Below are positions 24,434 to 34,277 of a DNA stretch of 64,000 nt, in pieces. Each line of letters begins with the position of its first letter. Position 1 is the first letter of the stretch. The translations under genes and the position numbers were made by a program. The DNA is from a bacterium (GTDB lineage: Bacteria; Bacteroidota; Bacteroidia; B-17B0; Aurantibacillaceae): assembly GCA_029945625.1 (NCBI GenBank), contig JAQSCW010000029.1:1-64000 (forward strand), read 5' to 3'. Below the pieces are notes generated by a model that ran no database searches, was not told where the DNA came from, and saw only the letters and a list, made by a program, of their open reading frames with translations.

Positions 24434-26086
24434 TTATTTTTTAAAATAAGGAGCCAATTCGTTTTCAAAATAGTGTAATGCATTTTTAATGGGAAGGGGG
24501 AGTCCGCCGCCCAACGCGCAGAGTGAGCCCGCTTCCATAGTATCGAGCAGATCGTTCATTAAACTCAGTTCCATTTTGTAATCTTCTTTCTGCGCTTTCT
24601 CCACCATTTCGTACCCACGTGTAGAGCCCAAACGACATGGAAAACATTTGCCGCAACTTTCATGTGCCGTGAAACGAAATAAGTGTTCTATGTATTTAAT
24701 AAGAGGATACTCCTGTGGAATACATACTACCGAGGCATGCCCCAATAAAAAGCCTTCTTTGGCAAAGGAATCAAAATCCACACTCAGGTCCTTGATTTTG
24801 CTCACCGGAACCAGGCCTCCAAGCGGACCACCAATGTGCATGGCCTTCACCGGTTTTTTGAATCCTCCTCCCAGCTCCTCAACAACAACAGATAAGGGTG
24901 TGCCCATATCCACTTCGTAAATGCCCGGTGTATTAAAAAATCCATCTAAGGAAACCAATTTTGTGCCGGTTGATTTTTGAGTGCCGATGGCCGCAAATTT
25001 TTTCCCACCCTGTTGAAAAATGAAGGGCAGGTTAGCGAGTGTCTCCACATTATTTACCACCGTAGGTTTATTAAACAAACCTTGTTGCGTGGGGTAGGGC
25101 GGACGAATGCGCACTTCCGGACGTTGACCTTCAATTGACGATAATAAAGCGGTTTCTTCACCACAGATATATGCGCCTTGAGCTTTGATCACTTTAAAAT
25201 CAAAATTAAAACCCGAATCATTTATGTTAGTACCAAGTAATTTTTCGTTTCTCAATTCGGAAATACATTCGGTAATTATCTCTACCGATTCGGGATATTC
25301 TCCGCGAATGTACACCACGCCACAATCGGCACCGGCAATGTAGCCGGCCATCATCATGCCCATTAATAAGGCATGGGGACGATGTTCCATCACATAGCGA
25401 TCGGAGTAGGCACCGGGATCACCTTCATCGGCATTGCATACAATGAATTTAGAATCTGATGCAACGTTTTTGCAAGACTCCAATTTAAAAGCCATCGAGA
25501 ATCCGGCCCCACCTCTGCCTCTTAATCCGGAATCTTTTAATTCAGCTAACAGTGCTTGAGGGGATTTTTGAATGGCATCGGAAAAAATCTTATAATATTC
25601 TTTTACAGGCGGGTATTCGGCGGTAAGAATTCCGGCGCCTCTTGAAGAGACATTGTATTTTTCTGCTGTTTTCTTTTTGCCCGCTTTAATATTCTCGATC
25701 TGCTCAATGTCTTTTCCCGAATAATTTTTTCCGTCAATGTGAAAAGCACTGTTTTCATGACACCTTCCCAAACAACACATTTCTCCAATTTCTTTGGCAT
25801 CAAAATGTTTTTCAATTTTTTTATGGAGGTCGTCCTGAGTTCCCGCAGTCATACAGGCGCTGCCATTACATACGTACACCTTCTTTCCCTGATTTTCGGG
25901 TTTCAAGAAATCGTAAAAGGAAACTGTTCCGTAAACGGTCGACTTCCCTACTAAAAATTCCTGACGCAAAGCTTCAAGCTTTTCTGCACTGGGAGTCCCT
26001 GTTTTGGAAGCCGCTTCCCCCAGTTCTTCGAAGAGATTTTTTTCATGACCTTTGCGGCCCAGTAAATGACTTAAGTTAGTTGACAT
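24434..26086 (-). CDS. fdhB: formate dehydrogenase beta subunit, NuoE-NuoF fusion
   Basis: A 550-residue diaphorase-type subunit. The N-terminal about 150 residues resemble a NuoE thioredoxin-like [2Fe-2S] domain ([13 protein letters not shown] and [13 protein letters not shown]). From about 180 it is Nuo[16 protein letters not shown] (FMN/NADH site), [35 protein letters not shown], and the N3-type cluster motif [16 protein letters not shown] near 480. It should pass electrons from FdhA through Fe-S clusters and FMN to NAD+. It overlaps the 3' end of fdhD by 11 bases and is followed by fdhA after 5 bp, so translation is tightly coupled. Confidence 0.93.
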   Translation of the reverse strand: MSTNLSHLLGRKGHEKNLFEELGEAASKTGTPSAEKLEALRQEFLVGKSTVYGTVSFYDFLKPENQGKKVYVCNGSACMTAGTQDDLHKKIEKHFDAKEIGEMCCLGRCHENSAFHIDGKNYSGKDIEQIENIKAGKKKTAEKYNVSSRGAGILTAEYPPVKEYYKIFSDAIQKSPQALLAELKDSGLRGRGGAGFSMAFKLESCKNVASDSKFIVCNADEGDPGAYSDRYVMEHRPHALLMGMMMAGYIAGADCGVVYIRGEYPESVEIITECISELRNEKLLGTNINDSGFNFDFKVIKAQGAYICGEETALLSSIEGQRPEVRIRPPYPTQQGLFNKPTVVNNVETLANLPFIFQQGGKKFAAIGTQKSTGTKLVSLDGFFNTPGIYEVDMGTPLSVVVEELGGGFKKPVKAMHIGGPLGGLVPVSKIKDLSVDFDSFAKEGFLLGHASVVCIPQEYPLIKYIEHLFRFTAHESCGKCFPCRLGSTRGYEMVEKAQKEDYKMELSLMNDLLDTMEAGSLCALGGGLPLPIKNALHYFENELAPYFKK

Positions 26087-26921
26087 CGTTGTTGTGTTTA
26101 ACCTTGCCTGATATAAAATGTTGAGTTCCCACTGCTACTTGCTGCGGGTTGGAATAAATGGTGTATTTATTGTTTCTGCAAAATGCCATTAAGGTAATTC
26201 CCGACTCCTGCGCGTTATCAATGGCGAGACTCGAGGGCGCAGAAACTGCAGCCAGAAAAGGGATGCCTGCCGCTTTGGTTTTGCTGACAATCTCATACGA
26301 AATTCGTCCACTCACCGTGAGGCATTTTGCTTTTTCGAGAAGTCCCTTATTCAGCAAATGTCCTATCACTTTATCTACTGCATTGTGTCGGCCAATGTCC
26401 TCTTGAAGTGTAAGCATCTCACCATGTATTGTGAAGGCCCCCGCGGCATGAGTTCCGCCTGAGAGCTGAAAATTCGTTTGTCCCTCAGAAACTTGTTCGA
26501 ACATTTTAGGAACGAGATCACCAAGCAGAATATCGGAATTGTGGAGTGCTTCCCCTTCCATGTCGTCGAGGGAGGTTTTGCCGCAAATGCCGCAGGATGA
26601 GGCAGAGATCACATTGCGTGTGTTCGCAAAATCTTTAACCACCAGTGTTGCGGGAACCTTTACGTTTATCGATGTGATATAGCCTTCTTCGTTTTTGGCG
26701 GTTACCTCTACCACAGGATGAATCGTGCGATCGGTAATAATTCCCTCTGTGAACAATAACCCACGCGCCAAATCCACTTCACTACCTGGTGTTTGCATGG
26801 TCACAGTAAAAGGCACCTCATTCACCGCTATACTCAATGCCACTTCCACCGAAATAGAATCTTCCAGATTGGAAAATTCTTTTCCGTTGTAAAACACTCC
26901 TTTATAGCGATCAATCATCAT
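26076..26921 (-). CDS. fdhD: formate dehydrogenase accessory sulfurtransferase FdhD
   Basis: A 281-residue protein that hands sulfur to the Mo-bis-PGD cofactor, without which the formate dehydrogenase is inactive. The signature [12 protein letters not shown] carries the two Cys used in sulfur transfer. Other family blocks are [36 protein letters not shown] and [15 protein letters not shown]. The start codon overlaps the stop of fhs at 26921, and its end overlaps fdhB by 11 bases. Complete. Confidence 0.95.
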   Translation of the reverse strand: MMIDRYKGVFYNGKEFSNLEDSISVEVALSIAVNEVPFTVTMQTPGSEVDLARGLLFTEGIITDRTIHPVVEVTAKNEEGYITSINVKVPATLVVKDFANTRNVISASSCGICGKTSLDDMEGEALHNSDILLGDLVPKMFEQVSEGQTNFQLSGGTHAAGAFTIHGEMLTLQEDIGRHNAVDKVIGHLLNKGLLEKAKCLTVSGRISYEIVSKTKAAGIPFLAAVSAPSSLAIDNAQESGITLMAFCRNNKYTIYSNPQQVAVGTQHFISGKVKHNNDVN

Positions 26922-28603
26922 TAGGAAAGTCCTGTTATGTTTCCGTTGTTATCAATGTCCATTCCTTCAGAAGCAGGAACGGCGGGTAATCCGGGCATCC
27001 GCATCATTTCACCCACAATAGCAACTACAAATCCGGCACCTGCAGCCAATTCAAATTCACGAATATTAATTTTGAAATCACGCGGACGACCCACTTTTTT
27101 CTCATCTTCTGAAAATGATTTTTGCGTTTTGGCCATGCATACCGGATATCCGTTCACGCCCAGCTTATCAAATTCTTTTAATTGCGTTTTTGCTTTTGGG
27201 GAGTAAGTCACATCCGAAGCTCCGTAAATTTCGGTGGCAATGGTTTTGATCTTGTTTTCGATCGATAAGTTCCAATCGTACAATTGTTGGTACTTGTTCG
27301 ATTTGCTTTCGATGACTTCCACCACGGCTTTTGCGAGGTCAGTGGTGCCGTTTCCGCCATCACCCCAACCTTTTGAAATCACCGCCTTTACACCCAGGGA
27401 GGCACATTTTTCGATCACGTAATTAATTTCTGCCTCCGTATCGGTGTAAAAATTATTAATGGCCACTACTGCGGTCAGTCCAAATTTTTTGCAGTTCTCA
27501 ATGTGTTTTTCAAGATTCTCGAATCCTTTTTTAATATAATCAAGATTGGGAGTATTGTACTCATCGCTCTTGGCACCACCGTGGTGACGCAATGCCCGAA
27601 TAGTTGCCACAAGCACCAAGGCTTTTGGTTTTAAGCCACCCACCGGACATTTGATGTCGAGGAATTTTTCAGCACCCAAATCGGCGCCAAAGCCTGCTTC
27701 GGTAACAACATAATCACTCAGCGACATGCCGGTTTTTGTGGCAATGATGGAATTGGTTCCCTGCGCAATGTTGGCAAAGGGGCCACAGTGAATAATGGCG
27801 GGATTTCCTTCTAAGGTTTGAACCAAATTGGGTTTAATGGCATCTTTCAATAAAATTGCCATAGATCCTTCTGCTTTTAGTTCGCGCGCGAATACCGGAC
27901 GTTTGTCGAACGTATACCCAATAAAAATATTACCCAATCTCTTTTTAAGATCGGCAAAATCTTTCGACAGACATAAAATGGCCATTACCTCTGAAGCCGC
28001 AGTAATGTTAAATCCACTTTCGCGGGGAACACCATTTGCGGTTCCTCCAAGGCCAATAACGATGTCACGTAAAGAACGGTCGTTCATGTCCATTACCCGC
28101 TTCCACACGATGGTGCGGGGATCGATGTTTAAATTGAATTGTTTGCTTTGAATATTATTATCAATCAAGGCGGCCAGTAAATTATTGGCTTTTTCGATGG
28201 CCGAAAAATCACCCGTAAAATGCAGGTTAATGTCTACCATGGGGATTACTTGTGAATATCCGCCTCCGGCTGCTCCACCCTTCATGCCAAACACCGGACC
28301 TAAAGAAGGCTCTCTTAACACCACCATGGCTTTTTTGCCAATTTTGTTCAAACCATCCGTAAGACCAATCGACACAGTTGTTTTACCTTCTCCTGCGGGA
28401 GTGGGATTGATGGCAGTTACTAAAATGAGGTTACTTTTGCTCACTTTTGCTTCATCAATGAGGCTCAGGGGCAATTTGGCCTTGTATTTTCCATAATATT
28501 CAAGGTCATCTTCTTTGATTCCAAGCTTTTTTGCAATTTCATTAATGTGAAGAATCTTTGCGGCGGTTGCAATGTCGAGGTCGGTTAAGGTAGTTGTGCT
28601 CAT
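26921..28603 (-). CDS. fhs: formate-tetrahydrofolate ligase
   Basis: A 560-residue enzyme that makes 10-formyl-THF from formate, THF and ATP. The P-loop-like [19 protein letters not shown] lies near residues 68-86, with [40 protein letters not shown] and the C-terminal [10 protein letters not shown] motif. It is the first gene of the operon with fdhD, fdhB, fdhA and moaA, so the cell can send formate to folate or oxidise it. Upstream 28604-28792 is AT-rich and presumably holds the operon promoter. Confidence 0.97.
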   Translation of the reverse strand: MSTTTLTDLDIATAAKILHINEIAKKLGIKEDDLEYYGKYKAKLPLSLIDEAKVSKSNLILVTAINPTPAGEGKTTVSIGLTDGLNKIGKKAMVVLREPSLGPVFGMKGGAAGGGYSQVIPMVDINLHFTGDFSAIEKANNLLAALIDNNIQSKQFNLNIDPRTIVWKRVMDMNDRSLRDIVIGLGGTANGVPRESGFNITAASEVMAILCLSKDFADLKKRLGNIFIGYTFDKRPVFARELKAEGSMAILLKDAIKPNLVQTLEGNPAIIHCGPFANIAQGTNSIIATKTGMSLSDYVVTEAGFGADLGAEKFLDIKCPVGGLKPKALVLVATIRALRHHGGAKSDEYNTPNLDYIKKGFENLEKHIENCKKFGLTAVVAINNFYTDTEAEINYVIEKCASLGVKAVISKGWGDGGNGTTDLAKAVVEVIESKSNKYQQLYDWNLSIENKIKTIATEIYGASDVTYSPKAKTQLKEFDKLGVNGYPVCMAKTQKSFSEDEKKVGRPRDFKINIREFELAAGAGFVVAIVGEMMRMPGLPAVPASEGMDIDNNGNITGLS

Positions 28604-28792
28604 AAATGGTTTGTTAGTAAGTTCATTAAGTTTTTTAATTAAACGAAGTGTCTAAGTTACCAAATTTTCTCATTGAAAACACCTTGCAAATGCCTGACAT
28701 TCGCCTCATTTTCTGCTGAATTATGTCATAAAACGAATGATTTTAACATAAAAAAAATCTGAATTCTCAACCTGAGTATTTTTTTTGTCATG

Positions 28793-29704
28793 CTATTTCT
28801 TAGGAATAAAAAAGACTTCCACTCTTCTGTTTTTTTCCCGCCCCTCGGCTGTGCTGTTGGACTCTATCGGTTGATCATCAGAATAACCATGCACAGCAAT
28901 CCTGCTTTTATATTCGGGAAGTTTGCTGAGGATGTATTTTTTAATGGCCTCAGCACGGTCGAGTGATAATCGCTGATTGAAGGGTGCGCTGCCAATACTG
29001 TCGGTATGACCATTTATAACGAGATCGAAGCCCGGGTTTGTAATTAATTCGGAAACAATGGAGTCTAGGCCTGATTTAGAGAGGGGTTTTAACACGAATT
29101 TATTTGTATCGAATAAATACAAGGCATTTAATGAAATTTGTTTGGCAGAACCAATGGCGGCAACGGCATCGATATCGGCGCCGGGCCACATCCGATCGTT
29201 TCGCGACAAGGAAGTTCCCGCATCCACTAACTTAATATAGGTGAACAGATCTCCCGGCAAGGTTGAATCTCCAATATCCACCAAGGTATTGCCCCCACTA
29301 ATTTTTCCCACATTAATCCATTTTTTACCGTTTTTCGACACATAGAGGTAGGTTTCTTCCACATACCGTCCAACTTCAAACACACACAAATCGGGACCGG
29401 GAATGTTCACCAGGGCATTATCGGTAAAAGAAAGGCAGAGTTCGCCACCAATTCCCAGCGAAACAAATCCGGTAACCTGTTGCGCTTCAAAATTGGGAGC
29501 GCCAAGTGCGTCATTTCCTTTTGAGTTCTCGGGCACCGGCGAAGGATTTCCCGGCCGGTAGTAAATCACTTTATCGCAAAAAGACAGGTCTCCCAGAGGT
29601 AAGGTAATCTTGCCCCCATGCCCATTACTGTATTCTTTTGGAGTTTGAGAATGCAGAATACTAAGAGAACAAAAACAAATAAAAATGATCTTTATCAGCT
29701 TCAT
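28793..29704 (-). CDS. OmpA-family outer membrane protein
   Basis: A 303-residue protein. Signal peptide about 1-19 (KIIFICFCSLSILHSQ). The N-terminal about 180 residues form a beta-rich region (NSKGNDALGAPNFEAQQVTG, GGELCLSFTDNALVNIPGPD) seen in cell-surface proteins of Bacteroidota. The C-terminal 115 residues are an OmpA-like peptidoglycan-binding domain with NGHTDSIGSAPFNQRLSLDR and REKNRRVEVFFIP. It should link the outer membrane to peptidoglycan. It is divergent from the S46 peptidase gene. Confidence 0.9.
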   Translation of the reverse strand: MKLIKIIFICFCSLSILHSQTPKEYSNGHGGKITLPLGDLSFCDKVIYYRPGNPSPVPENSKGNDALGAPNFEAQQVTGFVSLGIGGELCLSFTDNALVNIPGPDLCVFEVGRYVEETYLYVSKNGKKWINVGKISGGNTLVDIGDSTLPGDLFTYIKLVDAGTSLSRNDRMWPGADIDAVAAIGSAKQISLNALYLFDTNKFVLKPLSKSGLDSIVSELITNPGFDLVINGHTDSIGSAPFNQRLSLDRAEAIKKYILSKLPEYKSRIAVHGYSDDQPIESNSTAEGREKNRRVEVFFIPKK

Positions 29705-29750
29705 ATAATTGCATGGAAGATACGCATTATGGCCAGATCAAAAGGGGGGA

Positions 29751-29780
29751 TTGGCATTAAGTCAAATAATGCTATTTTTG
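29751..29780 (+). promoter_or_regulatory. Bacteroidota-type promoter for S46 peptidase gene
   Basis: A TTGG box at 29751-29754 and TATTTTTG at 29773-29780 (TAnnTTTG) are separated by 19 bp after the TTG, the expected spacing. The ATG follows 21 bp later at 29802. Confidence 0.6.
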
Positions 29781-29801
29781 CACCACGTAAAAAATTTATA
29801 C

Positions 29802-31964
29802 ATGAAAAAAATAGCGATTATTTTATTGGTGGTGTTTGCTGCCAATGTTTCCGTAAAAGCCGACGAAGGCATGTGGCTGGTGCACCTCATTGGTGAAAAA
29901 ACCTATGCCAACATGGTAAAACGAGGACTTAAGCTTACAAAAGAACAATTGTACAGCATGAATAAAAACAGTTTAAAAGACGCCATTGTTTTATTTGGCG
30001 GTGGATGTACGGCTGAAGTGGTGAGTAAAGAAGGTTTGTTGTTCACAAATCACCACTGCGGGTATGGCAATATAGCTGCATCCAGCACAGTAGAGCACAA
30101 CTATCTGAAAGACGGTTTTTGGGCAAAATCAAAAAAAGAAGAAATTGTTTGTCCCGGCTTAAGTGTTCAGTTTTTGGTAAAAATTGAAGACGTTACTGAT
30201 ATGGTGAATCTTAAACTAAAAGATGTGAAGCCTGCCGACCTTTCGGCCAAATTAATTGCCATACTTACCGAAATGTCAACCAAAGCCACTGATGGCAGTG
30301 GCAACGAAGTTAGAGTAAGCAGTTTCTTTAAAGGAAATCAATTCCTTCAATTCACCTACCAACGGTATACCGATGTACGTTTAGTGGGTGCGCCCCCCGA
30401 GAGTATTGGAAAATTTGGCGGCGATACCGACAATTGGGAATGGCCGCGTCACACCGGTGATTTTTCAATTTTCAGAATCTATATGAGTCCCGAAGGAAAA
30501 CCGGCAGATTACAGCGACAAAAATGTTCCTTTTTTAGCAAAATCGTTTTTACCTATTTCGCTTAAGGGTGTAAATGATGGTGAATACGCCATGATCTATG
30601 GATATCCCGGTGGCACTAACCGCTATGAAACTACCTATGGTGTAAAATTGAAAATCGACATAGATAATCCAAGTCTGGTAAACCTTCGTGCAGAGCGCTT
30701 AAAAGCCATGTATGCCGAAATGGTGAAAGATCCTGCCGTAAAAATTCAATTGGCAAGTTCGTATGCAGGAATTGCCAATTACTGGAAGTTTTTTGACGGG
30801 GAGAGCAAACAATTACTCAAGCACAATGTGATTGCTCAAAAAGGTAAAGAAGAAAAAGCATTTGAGGCTTGGGCCAAGGGAAAACCCGAATACGATAATT
30901 TATTTGCCAATATTGGCGCTACATACGATGCTTGGAGGCCTTATGCAAAAGGAAGAATGTACCTCAATGAGGGCATCAAAGGTTCGCCGCTTCTGGGGTT
31001 CGCGTCTTCACTTAAATCATTAGATGATGCACTGAGCAGCCCGGCTTCAGCTCCCGAAGAAATTAAAAAAGCGGTGGCGATGGCAAAAACCAATTTCAGT
31101 GCATTCTTAAAATCCGAAAATACTGCTTCCGACAGAAACATTGTGGCGATGGTAGTAAAGATGTTCTTTACCGATATTGCGGCAGATCAACGTCCGCAAG
31201 CCTTTTACAACATGATGCAAAAAGGATACGGTGATATGGCCATGGATGCCACCTACCAAAACTTTGCAAAAGCAGTGTTTGAAAAGACCATGCTCTTGGA
31301 TGAAAACAAATGGGATAATTTTATTAGCAAATCCGACACAGCGGCACTTCATGCTGACTTAGCCTACAAAACTGCTATGGCTTTTGTAACTAATTTTAAT
31401 GCCAATTACGCCAAATTTTATACGCAATTTACGGCAAACAATTTTGCTTATAACAAATTGTATTTGAAGGGTATTTTGGAAATGAAAAAAGGGCAGGAAT
31501 TTTACCCCGACGCCAATCAAACCATGCGTGTGTCGTATGGCAATGTAAAATCGTATTCTCCGCGTGATGCCGTGAAGTACCGTGAGATCTGCACGTTGAA
31601 CGGTGTAATGGAAAAATACTCCCCCGGTGATTACGAATTTGATGCGCCTGCCAAATTAATCGAACTGGTAAATAACAAAGATTTCGGACAATACATTGAT
31701 AAAAAGGCGAACGACATTGTGGTGTCTTTTATTACCACCAACGACATTACCGGAGGTAATTCAGGATCTCCCGTTATTAATTCAAAAGGAGAGTTAATTG
31801 GTTTGGCGTTTGACGGTAACTACGAAGCGCTGAGTCATAAAATCGCATTTGATGGAGAATTGAACCGCACCATTTGTTTGGATGTGCGTTATTTACTCTT
31901 CATCGTTGATAAACTGGGCGGTGCCAAAAACATCATCGATGAATTGGTGCTTTCGAAACAATAG
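29802..31964 (+). CDS. S46 family dipeptidyl-peptidase, DPP7-type
   Basis: A 720-residue exopeptidase. I start at 29802 because MKKIAIILLVVFAANVSVKA is a signal peptide with the correct promoter upstream; the longer frame from 29709 is not needed. Hallmarks of S46: the N-terminal ADEGMWLVHLIGEKTYANM, TNHHCGYGNI with the catalytic His, and near the C-terminus DITGGNSGSPVINSKG with the catalytic Ser. The residue eighteen positions after that Ser is Gly (FDGNYE). From memory this residue separates DPP7 (Gly, hydrophobic P1) from DPP11 (Arg, acidic P1), so hydrophobic specificity is inferred. It is periplasmic and releases dipeptides from oligopeptides for nutrition. A decayed copy of its 3' end lies at 34170-34275. 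Confidence 0.93.
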   Translation: MKKIAIILLVVFAANVSVKADEGMWLVHLIGEKTYANMVKRGLKLTKEQLYSMNKNSLKDAIVLFGGGCTAEVVSKEGLLFTNHHCGYGNIAASSTVEHNYLKDGFWAKSKKEEIVCPGLSVQFLVKIEDVTDMVNLKLKDVKPADLSAKLIAILTEMSTKATDGSGNEVRVSSFFKGNQFLQFTYQRYTDVRLVGAPPESIGKFGGDTDNWEWPRHTGDFSIFRIYMSPEGKPADYSDKNVPFLAKSFLPISLKGVNDGEYAMIYGYPGGTNRYETTYGVKLKIDIDNPSLVNLRAERLKAMYAEMVKDPAVKIQLASSYAGIANYWKFFDGESKQLLKHNVIAQKGKEEKAFEAWAKGKPEYDNLFANIGATYDAWRPYAKGRMYLNEGIKGSPLLGFASSLKSLDDALSSPASAPEEIKKAVAMAKTNFSAFLKSENTASDRNIVAMVVKMFFTDIAADQRPQAFYNMMQKGYGDMAMDATYQNFAKAVFEKTMLLDENKWDNFISKSDTAALHADLAYKTAMAFVTNFNANYAKFYTQFTANNFAYNKLYLKGILEMKKGQEFYPDANQTMRVSYGNVKSYSPRDAVKYREICTLNGVMEKYSPGDYEFDAPAKLIELVNNKDFGQYIDKKANDIVVSFITTNDITGGNSGSPVINSKGELIGLAFDGNYEALSHKIAFDGELNRTICLDVRYLLFIVDKLGGAKNIIDELVLSKQ

Positions 31965-31982
31965 AAACTCATTTTGTGAAAG

Positions 31983-32014
31983 AAGCCGGCTTAGAAATTT
32001 GCCGGTTTTTTTTC
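31983..32014 (+). terminator. terminator after S46 peptidase gene
   Basis: Stem AAGCCGGC / GCCGGTTT with an intervening TTAGAAATTT loop and T tract, 16 bp after the stop. A closely similar stem occurs after the S46 remnant at 34246-34277. Confidence 0.85.
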
Positions 32015-32348
32015 GTTGCTATGGTCACGTTGCCGGGCCAGACGGGGGGAAACACATATCTTACAACAGCGAATTAAAATACCGTGAACAGTACCTGCAC
32101 GGCGCATATGTCTTTTTGATCCATTGTGCGCCCGTAAACCGCAATGTGTGTTTCAAATAGTTGTTATGAAGTAAGAGACAAATGCAAGGAATTAATGTTC
32201 TCTGTCCACTATCACCGGTTTAGAAATATGTTGAACCCCGCGGGCAAAATTCTGGATCTTTATTTAATGCGCTTTGCTCTTGAGCACAATTTGTTTCAAT
32301 AAATTTCTTAATGAATTTACTTTCTTTGCAACAAAACCGAAAAACGAA
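32015..32348. other. intergenic stretch without recognisable gene
   Basis: Between the S46 terminator and the 3' end of the convergent T9SS gene. I see no ORF of interest. A frame continuing from the peptidase region in another phase is a shadow. Confidence 0.5.
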
Positions 32349-33893
32349 CTACTCAATGATTAATTTTCTCCGCAGAGCCACCTGGCCTTTGTCATTCTTA
32401 AATAAAACGAAATAGCAGCCCTCATCCAGCTCCTTAATATCAATGGCCTCGCTTGCTGATAGGAGTACCTGAGATTTAACCCTCTTACCTAATGCGTCAA
32501 CTATTTCAATGGCCGAAAATTTGTCTTGTACTTTTGTTTGGTCAACCATCAGGTAATCGTGGGCCGGTACCGGAAATAAAAATAAACCCTCTTCGGAAGC
32601 CAGTTCTGTTAAGCCGGTGGGATTTTGGCAATAGGCAATTGAGGAATCACAGCCAGTGCTGTCGAATTTCACATAAAACAGGGGGTCGGAAATGGAATAA
32701 TTATTAATTTGTACGGCGGCCACCAAACCTTTATCGCTTGTAATACCCATGTGCTTGCTGTACATGCGATTATCAAAATAAGGTTTCTTTGGATCGGCAA
32801 AGCGGGGATAACTGTAATAGCGGTTACTTAGCATCATCCCATTGGCATTGAATTTGGTGATCCTCACCATTTCATCATATCGGTAAGGTGGAAAGTACTG
32901 GTATAAAGTATCGATTGTACCATTTGTAATATATTCAGTTCCGTTTGATACAGCATTTACCGTATTGAACCAGTTGGAAGCATTTGGACTGTCGAAATTC
33001 TTCCGATAAAGAAAGTTAGCGCTATCCAAACATAATTTCGTATGCGTGGAATACATAAGGTTTGCACTTCCGGTAGATGTTAAAGATGAGGTGATTGTGC
33101 TGCCCACAAGAATAATGCTGCCATCGGCCAATTGGGCCATGTCGGTATAGTATCCCTGTTCAATGCCGATCCTCTGCTCTATCTGGTTACCAATGCTGTC
33201 AGTGATTATCAGAATTGGATACAAGGAGTCCGGCGCGGTACCATAACAGGACCCCGCTATCACAATTTTTTTGCTTGCTTTGTCCTGTAATACACAGCGG
33301 CCATATATCACATTACTGGGGGCCTTTACGTATTTTTTTTTCCATAGGAGATTACCATTCACGTCGGTTTTTATTAGTAATGCTGGTCTTCCTGCGACAT
33401 TTGCAGTTTCGGTAAATCCGGCAAGTAAAAAGCCACCATCAACGCTTGGAGCAACTATCCCTGTAACCGTGGTAGCCCCAGCTTCAGAAAACACTTTTTG
33501 CCACAGTATGTTACCGTTAAAGTCGAATTTTAAAAAGGCCCCATTTTGTTGCACGCCTTGTCGAAGAACTCCGGCATAATAAATATTTCCCTGTGATTTA
33601 ATGGCTTGGCGGTTAGTTCCGATGTCAAGATGGTAAGAGGAAGGACTCCCCGTCCGTTTCTCCCAGGTCACAGCACCAGCATTATTCAACCCACTAATGA
33701 CTAGCTCACTATAAGTTACATTGCCTAAATTCCTTGCAATTAAGCCAAGCGCAAAGTAGTTTAAGGGAGTTGTTTCCTCAATAAAGTAACTTTCGCAAGT
33801 TGATGCTCCGCTGGGGGTAAAAACCGAACGGAAGCCCTGGGCATTTAAGCACGCACAGCCAAATACGTAGGTCCATAGGAATAGTTGATTCAA
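32349..33893 (-). CDS. T9SS-secreted beta-propeller-like protein
   Basis: A 514-residue protein. A signal peptide is likely within MNQLFLWTYVFGCACLNAQ. It has repeated motifs of the form KFDFNGNILWQKVFSEAG and KTDVNGNLLWKKKY, typical of the delta-60/YVTN-like propeller repeats in surface proteins. The C-terminal about 80 residues form a T9SS type A sorting domain (LFLFPVPAHDYLMV and ELDEGCYFVLFKN). Repeats end by about residue 430. It lies on the opposite strand between the intact S46 gene and a decayed S46 3' remnant. Binding partner unknown. Confidence 0.82.
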   Translation of the reverse strand: MNQLFLWTYVFGCACLNAQGFRSVFTPSGASTCESYFIEETTPLNYFALGLIARNLGNVTYSELVISGLNNAGAVTWEKRTGSPSSYHLDIGTNRQAIKSQGNIYYAGVLRQGVQQNGAFLKFDFNGNILWQKVFSEAGATTVTGIVAPSVDGGFLLAGFTETANVAGRPALLIKTDVNGNLLWKKKYVKAPSNVIYGRCVLQDKASKKIVIAGSCYGTAPDSLYPILIITDSIGNQIEQRIGIEQGYYTDMAQLADGSIILVGSTITSSLTSTGSANLMYSTHTKLCLDSANFLYRKNFDSPNASNWFNTVNAVSNGTEYITNGTIDTLYQYFPPYRYDEMVRITKFNANGMMLSNRYYSYPRFADPKKPYFDNRMYSKHMGITSDKGLVAAVQINNYSISDPLFYVKFDSTGCDSSIAYCQNPTGLTELASEEGLFLFPVPAHDYLMVDQTKVQDKFSAIEIVDALGKRVKSQVLLSASEAIDIKELDEGCYFVLFKNDKGQVALRRKLIIE

Positions 33894-34169
33894 ATTACGG
33901 TTTAAAGAAAGTTAAAAGTGTAATAAAGGTACAAAAATTCGGGAACAACATCATTTGATTAGGAGAGCGCCAAGAAAGATGTCCGAATGATAGAATTTCT
34001 GTAAGTCAATTGAATTTGTTTTGCACTCCTTGTCATTATGCTTCCGCATTTGAGCTTAGTTTCGGAATTTTGGTTAAACTGATTTTACGTGATTTGCCGC
34101 TGTCAACAATTGTATTTTCATTAATTCTCTGTATGGCTTTAAAGAGTGAAAAATTCTTTTTCTTCTTAG
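33894..34169. other. intergenic stretch upstream of T9SS gene
   Basis: AT-rich with no supported gene; it should contain the promoter of the gene ending at 32349. A plus-strand frame of 62 codons (34010-34198) crosses into the remnant and is not a credible gene. Confidence 0.4.
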
Positions 34170-34245
34170 AAGATGGGCGGTGCCAAAAACATCATTGACG
34201 AATTAGTACTTTCGAAAATGTAGAATTTAATATCTTCTTCTAAGG
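34170..34245 (+). pseudogene. 3' remnant of a second S46 peptidase gene
   Basis: The reading frame from 34176 to 34223 gives GGAKNIIDELVLSKM-stop, matching the C-terminus of the intact peptidase GGAKNIIDELVLSKQ. Over 48 bases there are five codon differences and four are silent, so the copy came from a functional gene rather than simple slippage. Similarity continues through the 3' untranslated part into the terminator. Nothing of the rest of the gene remains upstream. Confidence 0.75.
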
Positions 34246-34277
34246 AAGCCGGTTAAGAAATTAACCGGTTTTTTTTG
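34246..34277 (+). terminator. terminator of the S46 remnant, also covering the acyltransferase stop
   Basis: Stem AAGCCGGTTAA / TTAACCGGTTT followed by a T tract. The TAA stop of the convergent acyltransferase gene (34261-34263) lies inside this hairpin, so the hairpin of the lost gene now supplies the 3' end of its neighbour. Confidence 0.8.

Noticed and set aside
29709-29801. Longer start for the S46 peptidase
   Set aside because: The extra 31 residues precede the signal peptide and overlap the promoter elements at 29751-29780.
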